Assembly: GCA_003139735.1 (NCBI GenBank)
Contig: PLGA01000131.1
Span: forward strand, 1-9,902
DNA length: 9,902 bases
Source: Bryobacterales bacterium
Lineage (GTDB): Bacteria; Acidobacteriota; Terriglobia; Bryobacterales; Bryobacteraceae
Direction of reading: 5' to 3'
The notes under the pieces were generated by a model, which did no database searches, was not told the DNA's origin, and saw only the letters and a program-made list of their open reading frames with translations. Both the position numbers and the translations under genes were made by a program. Shown piece after piece: positions 1 through 5,641 of the stretch; the first letter of the stretch is position 1; each line of letters starts with the position of its first letter.

Positions 1-25
1 TTAGAATCAGCGCGTTACGGGCTCG

Positions 26-55
26 GATTTGGGCATTTGCCCAAATCGCATCCGA
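26..55. repeat. overlapping inverted repeats, possible terminator of the upstream minus-strand gene
   Basis: Positions 26-34 and 39-47 form a 9 bp perfect stem (GATTTGGGC with GCCCAAATC) around a 4 nt loop. An alternative outer arm, TCGGAT at 23-28, can pair with ATCCGA at 50-55 and would keep only the inner six pairs of the first stem. The element lies about 80 bp past the stop of the minus-strand glycoside hydrolase. No U-tract follows on either strand, so intrinsic termination is only possible, not shown. It could equally be a dispersed palindromic repeat. Confidence 0.4.
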
Positions 56-87
56 AGAGAGCGGTTTTCGGCAGCCTGCTGAGGTGG

Positions 88-107
88 GGCAGGTGCTTTC
101 GCCTGCC
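88..107. repeat. hairpin just past the glycoside hydrolase stop codon
   Basis: GGCAGG at 88-93 pairs with CCTGCC at 102-107. On the minus strand the loop contains a C-GAAA-G tetraloop sequence. It starts about 27 bp beyond the stop codon of the minus-strand gene, where a terminator or mRNA 3' end would be expected. There is no T-run after the stem. It may belong with the hairpin at 26-55 as a paired palindromic element. Confidence 0.4.
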
Positions 108-134
108 TTCATGCCCGCCTTGGAAATGCCGCCG

Positions 135-1817
135 TCAGCGAACCTTCGTCACGCGTAGAAGCCAGTCTTTGTATTGGGTGCTGGAGTCGTCCGGCGCTCC
201 GAAAGAACGGATGCCCCCGCCCGATACCTCGCCGTGGGTGGCTTCCTTCTGGTTCACCAGATCGGTCCAGGTGAAACGGAACCTGTCGGTTGGCGATGAT
301 GGCCGCAGGTCAAGCTTCAGCGTGCCTCCCCAGCGGGCATAGGCCAGATACTCCTCGCCGGGGACGGCGGAACAATACCTGGCGGCGTATTCGGAAACCA
401 GCTCGGGATGTGGCTCGAGCTTCCACCATTCCATGCCCTGCAGCAGTTTCGCCATGAATCCCATGGAATTGGCTCCGGGGTAATGGATGGTATCCACATC
501 CGCAGGATCGATAGGGTTGGATCCCAGCCGCGCTTGGGCGGGCCGAGTCGGGTCCGGTATGTAGGCCCACCACTGGTGGCCGCCCCCGTAGGTGTGGCCA
601 GCCGCGCCGGACAGAAACGCCGACCACGCGGCGAACCGGATATCTTCGGCCGGCGCGGCGCCCACAATGAACTCGTACCAGGCTTCGGTTACCAGGATGG
701 GCTTGGCCGGCGTGCGCGCGTAATCGGCCGCCACAATCTGGGGGACCATCTCGTTTCTCCACTTGCCATGGCCAACCTGGCTCTGGTTGAAATCGAGCCA
801 CGGCTCGTTGTGCAACTTCTCGCCCGTGGACCACTGCTGCGAATCGCCCATATCCCCGGCAGACCAGCCCGGCGGCGTGTTGTGCACGCCGATCACGTGC
901 CCGTAGGGGTCCTCGGCGCGCATCAAGGCGCCGAGATCCTTCCAGAATTGGAGGCCCATGCCGCCGTAGTCGTACATGTTGTACTCACCGGCGACCGTCC
1001 AGACCACGTTGTAAGCGGCCAGGCGTTGGACCACGTAGCGCGCCCACCGGCGCACCTTCTCGGGGCCGGCCTGCGTGTTGAGATTCCGGGCGCTCCACCA
1101 TGGGTGAATCCAGATCGTCAGCCCCTTGCTGTTGGCGTAAGCCACCAGCCGCTCGGCTTCGTGGATCTGGTCGAAATCCGGAGTGTCGTAGGCGCTGCCC
1201 AGCATATTAATGCCGTTATTGGCGCCAAAGAACATCTGCCCGGCGGTGAAACCCTGCTCTACTCTGCCGTCCACCACCTGCTGAAACCGGGCGAACGGGA
1301 TGTTCTTCCGAGGCCATGCCCACCACGTGTCGGCGATCCACAGGAACGGCGTCCCATCGGCGTATTCGAAGTATCTTCCGGCGCGGGGGCCGTCCTTGGC
1401 GACGCGGATGAAGCCATGGCGCGTGGGGTTGGCGGTCTTCTGTTCCGCGCTCCATGCGGCGCATTGGAAACTGCCCTTGACGGCGTTGAGGCTCGCATCG
1501 GTCGACGACGCGGAGTACGACCACTCGCCTGACGCCGGCGGCGCGAAGCGGGCTTTCCAGTTCTGGCCGCCATCCCAGAAACCCGCCACCGTATACCGCA
1601 TTCCGCGGGCCTCTCCAGCCACGCCAGTGAACGTCACCGACACATACGGTTTGCCGCCCTCCGGCAGCGCCTCCACATAGGCGTTACCGAAGGAGGCCTT
1701 GGCGGTCATCTCGACTTCGAACGGCTCCCATTGGCCGCCGGTCCTGGCAGCCTGGGCGGCGGCTGGAATGGCGCAAGACGCCGAGAGGAGGATCAGACCG
1801 AGAAAGCGTTTTCGCAT
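135..1817 (-). CDS. secreted glycoside hydrolase with DUF5060 and DUF4038 (apiosidase-like) domains
   Basis: This 560-residue exported enzyme probably cleaves plant or microbial polysaccharide side chains outside the cytoplasm. Residues 1-23 form a Sec signal peptide (MRKR, hydrophobic core, then AAAQA). Residues about 28-120 match the DUF5060 beta-sandwich type (WEPFEVEMTAKASFGNAY near its start, F-W-D-G-G near 80-84). Residues about 145-465 are a DUF4038-type TIM barrel, with D-G-T-P-F-L-W-I-A-D-T-W-W at 154-166. E278 in W-T-V-A-G-E-Y-N and E378 in V-T-E-A-W-Y-E lie at the barrel strand ends where clan GH-A enzymes carry acid/base and nucleophile; assigning them is inference. Residues about 470-560 look like the small C-terminal beta domain of collagenase-like/GH140 proteins. 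DUF4038 families include GH140 apiosidases, but the substrate here cannot be told from sequence. The start is fixed by the signal peptide and the GGAGGT site 5 nt upstream. It is divergent from the DUF362 gene. Confidence 0.85.
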   Translation of the reverse strand: MRKRFLGLILLSASCAIPAAAQAARTGGQWEPFEVEMTAKASFGNAYVEALPEGGKPYVSVTFTGVAGEARGMRYTVAGFWDGGQNWKARFAPPASGEWSYSASSTDASLNAVKGSFQCAAWSAEQKTANPTRHGFIRVAKDGPRAGRYFEYADGTPFLWIADTWWAWPRKNIPFARFQQVVDGRVEQGFTAGQMFFGANNGINMLGSAYDTPDFDQIHEAERLVAYANSKGLTIWIHPWWSARNLNTQAGPEKVRRWARYVVQRLAAYNVVWTVAGEYNMYDYGGMGLQFWKDLGALMRAEDPYGHVIGVHNTPPGWSAGDMGDSQQWSTGEKLHNEPWLDFNQSQVGHGKWRNEMVPQIVAADYARTPAKPILVTEAWYEFIVGAAPAEDIRFAAWSAFLSGAAGHTYGGGHQWWAYIPDPTRPAQARLGSNPIDPADVDTIHYPGANSMGFMAKLLQGMEWWKLEPHPELVSEYAARYCSAVPGEEYLAYARWGGTLKLDLRPSSPTDRFRFTWTDLVNQKEATHGEVSGGGIRSFGAPDDSSTQYKDWLLRVTKVR

Positions 1818-1822
1818 TGTCG

Positions 1823-1828
1823 ACCTCC
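1823..1828 (-). promoter_or_regulatory. ribosome binding site of the DUF4038 glycoside hydrolase
   Basis: On the minus strand this reads GGAGGT, five bases before the ATG whose A is at 1817. It supports that start codon together with the signal peptide. Confidence 0.75.
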
Positions 1829-1867
1829 GGATGTCGATAGCTCATGTTAGCCCACTAGTGTTCGCGC

Positions 1868-1881
1868 CGGAAGCGTTTCCG
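1868..1881. promoter_or_regulatory. candidate LacI-family operator in the divergent intergenic region
   Basis: The 14 bp sequence CGGAAGCGTTTCCG is palindromic at six of seven base pairs around a central CG. It fits the AANCGNTT core seen in many LacI/GalR-family operators. It lies 51 bp upstream of the glycoside hydrolase start (minus strand) and 75 bp upstream of the DUF362 start (plus strand), so one bound repressor could act on either gene. LacI-family regulators commonly control glycan-use genes. No regulator gene is in the window, and no strong -35/-10 pair could be assigned on either strand here (on the minus strand a weak TAACAT lies downstream of the operator). Confidence 0.45.
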
Positions 1882-1941
1882 CTTGCAATGGAGGGCGAAC
1901 TGTTGTACGTCTAGCTTATCCGGGACCGCGAGGCTCCGGCC

Positions 1942-1947
1942 AAGGAG
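1942..1947 (+). promoter_or_regulatory. ribosome binding site of the DUF362 gene
   Basis: AAGGAG lies eight bases before the ATG at 1956. It favours this start over the in-frame methionines at codons 6 and 7. Confidence 0.75.
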
Positions 1948-1955
1948 AATGGCCT

Positions 1956-3104
1956 ATGGTTCCCCAGAAGATGATGTCGCGCAGGGAGTTGCTGGCTGCG
2001 GCCGGCGGACTGGCCGCGGCCGGCTTGGCGCAAGGACAGACGGATCCCGCGCCGGCGTCGCCGGTCGCCATCGCGCGCTGCCGCGCTTACGACGGGACTT
2101 TCGACGATGCTCTGAGCGCCAGTCTGGACAAGATCGGAGGCATCGGCTCGCTCGTCAAAGGCAAGACGGTGGCCCTGAAGCTGAACCTGACCGGCAACAT
2201 CACCCGGTACCCCAACCGGCCGGAATTGCCTTATCGCAACAATCCCTACACGGTGCTCTCGGTGACGCGGCAACTGGCGCGCGCCGGCGCGGCCCGCATC
2301 CGGCTGATCGAGTCCTTCTTTCCAGCGAAACAGGACCTCGAGCTGTGGGCGCGCTACGGCCTGGACGTCAACGCCATCAACAACGTCGGCTGCAAGGTGG
2401 AGTGGGAGAATGTCCAGAACATGGGACAGGCCAAGCAGTACACGCGCATGAAAGTTCCGTGGGGAGGGTACATATTCCCGGCCTTCGACCTGAATCACTC
2501 ATTCGCCGATTGCGATGTGTACGCGTCCCTGTCCAAACTGAAGCACCACTGGCTGGCGGGCGTCACTATGACTCTCAAGAACAACTTCGGGAATACGCCT
2601 TGCTCGCTATACGGCGGCGATTGCGGCCCCGACGGCAACGAGGACCCCAAGGGCGAGCGCGGGCCGGTATGCCACAATGGCACGGCCACGCCGCCGAAGG
2701 GAGTCCCGCAGGAACTTAACCGCGAATCCCCAAGGGAGCCGGGCTACCGCATCCCGCGCATCGTCACGGACCTGACGGGCGTTCGCCCGGTGGACCTGAC
2801 CATCGTGGACGGCGTCGAGTCCATCCGCGGCGGAGAAGGCGTGTGGAACCAGGGGGTTTCCCTCATTAAGCCCGGCATCCTACTGGTGGGCCGGAACCCG
2901 GTCTGCACCGACGCCGTGTGCATGGCGGTGATGGGCTACGACCCTCGGGCGGAACGCGGCACGAAGCCCTTCTTGCGCGGCAACAACACGCTGCGCCTGG
3001 CCGAAGCGGTGGGGATCGGCACGACGGATCTCTCCAGGATCGAGGTAGCCGGCCTCAGCGTCAAGGAAGCCTACTGCGACTACGGTCCGGGCGCGACGGG
3101 GTAA
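1956..3104 (+). CDS. Tat-exported DUF362 family protein
   Basis: A 382-residue protein of the DUF362 family, whose biochemical role is unknown. Residues 8-13 (S-R-R-E-L-L) followed by an Ala/Gly/Leu-rich stretch to about residue 28 form a twin-arginine signal, so the folded protein should be exported, perhaps with a cofactor. Family-like segments follow in order: K-T-V-A-L-K-L-N-L-T near 70, N-P-Y-T-V-L-S-V-T near 95, a central K-H-H-W-L-A-G-V-T-M-T-L-K-N-N-F-G block near 195-210, and V-D-G-V-E-S-I-R-G-G-E-G near 285. A late segment reads V-G-R-N-P-V-C-T-D-A-V. I see no CxxCxxCxxxC ferredoxin motif, which some DUF362 proteins carry. It is divergent from the glycoside hydrolase and shares its 138 bp upstream region with the candidate operator. 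A link to carbohydrate use is inferred from position only. Confidence 0.85.
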   Translation: MVPQKMMSRRELLAAAGGLAAAGLAQGQTDPAPASPVAIARCRAYDGTFDDALSASLDKIGGIGSLVKGKTVALKLNLTGNITRYPNRPELPYRNNPYTVLSVTRQLARAGAARIRLIESFFPAKQDLELWARYGLDVNAINNVGCKVEWENVQNMGQAKQYTRMKVPWGGYIFPAFDLNHSFADCDVYASLSKLKHHWLAGVTMTLKNNFGNTPCSLYGGDCGPDGNEDPKGERGPVCHNGTATPPKGVPQELNRESPREPGYRIPRIVTDLTGVRPVDLTIVDGVESIRGGEGVWNQGVSLIKPGILLVGRNPVCTDAVCMAVMGYDPRAERGTKPFLRGNNTLRLAEAVGIGTTDLSRIEVAGLSVKEAYCDYGPGATG

Positions 3105-3123
3105 CAGCTCGCGCGGGCGTGGA

Positions 3124-3140
3124 GCGACCTTTTAGGTTGC
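3124..3140 (+). terminator. weak hairpin after the DUF362 gene
   Basis: GCGACCT (3124-3130) can pair with AGGTTGC (3134-3140), with one G-T wobble and a three-base T loop. It starts 20 bp after the DUF362 stop. A second short arm pair (CGGC/GCCG) follows around 3146-3160. No T-run follows, so this is only a possible transcript end. Confidence 0.3.
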
Positions 3141-3208
3141 CACGTCGGCGTCTTTGCCGCCGTTCATCCGCTCGCCGCGCTACACTGGCTGACAAGCAAC
3201 AGATCGAT

Positions 3209-3349
3209 ATGGAGACACCCCGTGAGCACCTAAGAAGGCCTGAGATTAGCGAATTGGAGGAGCGCGACCGAGAGGGCTACGAACTGCGGCCTCAAGATGA
3301 CGATGAGGTGGACGCCTGGCAATCGGAGGCCGCTTGGCCAACGGAATAG
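3209..3349 (+). CDS. small acidic protein resembling the C-terminal tail of a RHH-type antitoxin
   Basis: A 46-residue ORF starting METPREHLRRPEISELEERD and ending in D-A-W-Q-S-E-A-A-W-P-T-E. It is rich in Glu, Asp and Arg. From memory of the families, the R-E-x-L-R-R, E-L-E-E-R-D-R-E-G-Y and final W-x-x-E-A-A-W-P-x-E pattern is like the segment following the ribbon-helix-helix domain in short CopG/MazE-like antitoxins. The DNA-binding N-terminal part is absent here: the frame stays open upstream but reads as unrelated Arg-rich sequence. No toxin ORF follows before the palindrome at 3403. There is no Shine-Dalgarno match at the ATG, though TACACT at 3181-3186 could be a -10. It is either a tiny real gene or the relic of a broken toxin-antitoxin pair. 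Confidence 0.45.
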   Translation: METPREHLRRPEISELEERDREGYELRPQDDDEVDAWQSEAAWPTE

Positions 3350-3402
3350 CGAGAGGCTGACGTTCGTCCTTGCCAGTCACAACGGAAGGAAAACTGCTGT
3401 AG

Positions 3403-3422
3403 GGGTCGGGCATGCCCGACCC
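3403..3422. terminator. 20 bp perfect palindrome between convergent genes, likely bidirectional terminator or palindromic repeat
   Basis: GGGTCGGG at 3403-3410 and CCCGACCC at 3415-3422 flank CATG, so the 20 bp are their own reverse complement and fold to an 8 bp GC-rich stem with a 4 nt loop. It lies nine bases beyond the stop of the minus-strand deformylase gene and 53 bp beyond the stop of the small plus-strand ORF. On the minus strand a short TTTT occurs only about 15 nt past the stem, so it is not a textbook terminator. Position between converging genes supports a shared transcript end. Confidence 0.55.
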
Positions 3423-3431
3423 TCCCCCGCT

Positions 3432-3941
3432 TTACGATCCCACCCCCGCTTGCCTTTCGTGTTCCTCCCTGGTCCTCAGGCTGTTCCGGTCAATCGCGCG
3501 ACCCACCGCCAAAACGCCCTCCAGGTGATCCATCTCGTGTTGCAGAAGCTCCGAAAACGCGCCGGAAGCTTCCAAGCGCTGTACGTCGCCGGCCTCACCG
3601 TCGTAGCGGATGCGCACACTCACGGAGCGCTCCACCTGCACCAGCAGGTTCGGAAAAGAGAAGCAATCGTCCCACAGCCGGAGCTTCTCTTCGCTCTGGA
3701 ATTCGCAGGCGGGATTGCGCAGGCGCCAGGCACGGCCGTCCAGTTCGATATATATTAGTCGTTTCGGTTCGCCGATTTGAACCGCTGAAATGCCGCGGCC
3801 GAAGCCGTGCGTGCGGCGGAATTCATGCAGGGTGTCACGGAGGTCGTCGAATAGCGCGCCCGCTTCCTCCGGCGATGGGACGGGCGCGGAAACAACCCGA
3901 AGGAGCGGGTCTCCCAATTGAATAATCCGGCGGGTGGGCAT
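3432..3941 (-). CDS. peptide deformylase-like metalloenzyme with variant motif 2
   Basis: A 169-residue protein of the polypeptide deformylase family, which removes the formyl group from nascent N-terminal methionine in the cytoplasm. Length is normal for the family. Motif 1 is G48-R-G-I-S-A-V-Q55 (usual G-x-G-L-A-A-x-Q). Motif 2 is D91-D-C93-F-S95 in place of E-G-C-L-S. Motif 3 is H135-E-M-D-H139, inside Q-H-E-M-D-H-L-E-G. The metal ligands C93, H135 and H139 and the catalytic E136 are all present, so activity is plausible. The frame is open further upstream to 4322, but that extension lies antisense to the protease gene and reads as low-complexity Arg/Pro sequence. The start is set at ATG 3941; a GTG at 3947 is also possible. 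No fmt gene is adjacent, suggesting an extra copy rather than the housekeeping one. Confidence 0.8.
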   Translation of the reverse strand: MPTRRIIQLGDPLLRVVSAPVPSPEEAGALFDDLRDTLHEFRRTHGFGRGISAVQIGEPKRLIYIELDGRAWRLRNPACEFQSEEKLRLWDDCFSFPNLLVQVERSVSVRIRYDGEAGDVQRLEASGAFSELLQHEMDHLEGVLAVGRAIDRNSLRTREEHERQAGVGS

Positions 3942-3977
3942 ACTCACGAAGATATCAGGCCAGCCGGGGCGCAGCCG

Positions 3978-4871
3978 ATGGCCCCCGCGCGGAAGCGCAA
4001 AGACCCGCTGCGGCTGGCCATCCGCGTGACCGTCTTCGTGGTGCTCTTCTACGGCCTCGGATGGTTTGTCCTGGACCCGCTGCTGCGCTGGTTCGCGGGC
4101 GCCCTGGCCGGGCCGACGTTCGCCGTCCTCGTATCGGCGGTGTTCGCGACCTGGTTGTCGCTGCGGATCTATGAGGATATTCCGGTTTTCGCGGTCGGGC
4201 TGTGGTGGAACTCCTCCTCGGCGCAGAACCTGAAGCTCGGCCTGCTGGGCGGCGTGGGGGCGGCGGCGCTGGCGCTGGTTCCACCGCTTTTGACCGGCGC
4301 GGCCCATATCTCCGGGACGCATGCCCCCGAATACGGCGCCATCGTGTTCTCGGCCCTCTGCGTAGCCGCCGGATCGGTGGGCGAAGAAATATTCTTCCGC
4401 GGGTACGGGTTTCAGCTTCTGATGGCCAACTGGGGACCCTGGGCCGCCATTTTACCCGTGGGCCTGGTTTTCGGGTGGATGCACAGCGCCAATCCGAACG
4501 CCAGCCCGCTCGGCTTGATCAACACCGCCGGCTTCGGCGTTCTGTTCGGATACGCCTTCCTTCGCAGCCGCGACCTGTGGCTGCCCATCGGCCTGCATTT
4601 CGGCTGGAACTTCACATTACCGTTATTTGGCGCCGACCTCAGCGGGATTACAATATTTAAAGAGATTACCGGCCATGAGATGGTTTGGCGCGCCGGCGTG
4701 CTGTGGAGCGGCGGGGGGTACGGCCCGGAAGCCAGCATTCTGACTTCCGCGGCGCTGATTCCCCTGTTTGTGTATCTATGGAAGGCTCCGATTCGCCGGC
4801 AAACTTCGCCCCTCACGGATCTGCCGGGGGAGAGTGCGATATGCGAGCCTTCGCCGCCCTTGCAATCCTGA
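3978..4871 (+). CDS. CPBP family intramembrane metalloprotease
   Basis: A 297-residue polytopic membrane protein of the CPBP (CAAX protease and bacteriocin-processing/immunity, Abi) family. The three metal-site motifs are intact: E136-E137-I-F-F-R141, F165-G-W-M-H169, and H207-F-G-W-N211. Hydrophobic segments occur near residues 14-32, 38-58, 78-97, 108-127, 145-165, 178-192 and 250-270. The last 25 residues are polar and may lie outside the membrane. An upstream TTG at 3918 is in frame, but it would overlap the divergent deformylase gene, so ATG 3978 just before A-R-K-R-K is preferred; the binding site is weak. The gene overlaps the next one by 31 bp, which suggests coupled translation. Roles in the family range from prenyl-protein processing to peptide modification, and the substrate is unknown here. 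Confidence 0.85.
   Translation: MAPARKRKDPLRLAIRVTVFVVLFYGLGWFVLDPLLRWFAGALAGPTFAVLVSAVFATWLSLRIYEDIPVFAVGLWWNSSSAQNLKLGLLGGVGAAALALVPPLLTGAAHISGTHAPEYGAIVFSALCVAAGSVGEEIFFRGYGFQLLMANWGPWAAILPVGLVFGWMHSANPNASPLGLINTAGFGVLFGYAFLRSRDLWLPIGLHFGWNFTLPLFGADLSGITIFKEITGHEMVWRAGVLWSGGGYGPEASILTSAALIPLFVYLWKAPIRRQTSPLTDLPGESAICEPSPPLQS
4826..4834 (+). promoter_or_regulatory. ribosome binding site inside the end of the CPBP gene
   Basis: GGGGGAGAG lies six bases before the ATG at 4841, within the last 15 codons of the protease gene. It decides the start of the secreted protein and explains how it is translated from the same transcript. Confidence 0.65.
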
Positions 4872-5641
4872 GTCTGCTGCCCGGCGTGTGCCTGGCTGGC
4901 AACAAACTGACTTTCGACGACCGCGTGGAACTCACCCGCGGCCTGATGGCCGAGTACGGCGTCCTCAAGCAGGGACTTCCCCACGCCAAGAGCGCGCTCG
5001 CCTTCGACGCAGCCAGCGGAATCGACAAGAACCAATGGGCCAAGGCAGCCATGGAAGATGGCCTTGCGGCGCGCCCCGGCGCCACGGTCCAGGTAACCAA
5101 GGTCGAAATCGGCGAGGACCGGATCGTGCTCCAGATCGACGGCGGCTACAATGGCGGCCGGAAGTGGTACCGGAACGCGACCATCGCCGCCGGCCCGAGC
5201 AGCAGCCCGGACCCGACCCGAATCGGCGATGGCGTCGACGACAACGCGCCCTTTGGGACCTCCATCGCCATTCTCTTCCATAAGCCCCTCGAGCCGATCA
5301 AGTCCGCGGACATCAAGAAGATGCTGGCGCCGCTCCTGGACTTCGACAAACACAGCGTCACGGAAATCTACGTCGACACGCTCTCGCCCGAATTGCAGGC
5401 TGCCGTGAAGACCAATCACGCCCTGGTGGGGATGGACCGCGAGCAGGTGAAGCTGGCGCTGGGCATCCCCGCGCACAAGGAGCGCCAGACCGAGGACGGC
5501 GTCGAGTTGGAGTATTGGACCTACGGAGAAGCGCCCGGCAAGTTCACGTTCGTCACGTTTAAAGGGGACAAGGCCATCGCCGTGAAGGAGGAATATGCCG
5601 GCCTGGGAACCCAGGTGAACGACCCTCCGCCGCCGAAATGA
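4841..5641 (+). CDS. secreted protein of unknown function with SmpA/OmlA-like C-terminal region
   Basis: A 266-residue exported protein I cannot assign to a named family. Residues 1-19 are a Sec signal peptide ending V-C-L-A before G20-N; the cysteine is not in a proper lipobox. The middle part is mixed alpha/beta, with a hydrophilic segment near 120-135 (SSSPDPTRIGDGVDD). From about residue 195, H-A-L-V-G-M-D-R-E-Q-V-K-L-A-L-G-I-P-x-H-K, then Y-W-T-Y-G, then F-V-T-F-K-G-D-K-A-I-A-V-K-E, resembles the small SmpA/OmlA (BamE-like) fold, where G-M-x-x-x-Q-V-x-x-x-L-G-x-P is the hallmark. The tail is proline-rich (DPPPPK). The frame is open upstream, but the signal peptide and the GGGGGAGAG site fix the start at 4841. 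It overlaps the upstream gene by 31 bp and shares ATGA with the downstream one, so all three should be co-expressed. Confidence 0.7.
   Translation: MRAFAALAILSLLPGVCLAGNKLTFDDRVELTRGLMAEYGVLKQGLPHAKSALAFDAASGIDKNQWAKAAMEDGLAARPGATVQVTKVEIGEDRIVLQIDGGYNGGRKWYRNATIAAGPSSSPDPTRIGDGVDDNAPFGTSIAILFHKPLEPIKSADIKKMLAPLLDFDKHSVTEIYVDTLSPELQAAVKTNHALVGMDREQVKLALGIPAHKERQTEDGVELEYWTYGEAPGKFTFVTFKGDKAIAVKEEYAGLGTQVNDPPPPK

Noticed and set aside
408..1532. 374-codon open frame on the plus strand
   Set aside because: It is antisense to the DUF4038 glycoside hydrolase, has no ribosome site, and shows no domain features.
1883..2719. 278-codon open frame on the plus strand overlapping the DUF362 start
   Set aside because: It is a different frame of the DUF362 coding region. 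The protein is compositionally odd and lacks motifs.
3350..3431. Possible remnant of a MazF-type toxin after the antitoxin-like ORF
   Set aside because: A short I-A-R-G reading after the stop recalls a toxin start, but the frame ends at once and no further similarity can be read in any frame.
3942..4322. N-terminal extension of the deformylase gene
   Set aside because: The extra 127 residues are low-complexity Arg/Gln/Pro sequence antisense to the protease gene. Family members start near the M-x-x-R-x-I-x-x-x-G-D-P-x-L segment found at 3941.
4412..5476. 354-codon open frame on the minus strand
   Set aside because: It is antisense to the CPBP and SmpA-like genes, both supported by motifs, signal peptide and overlaps.
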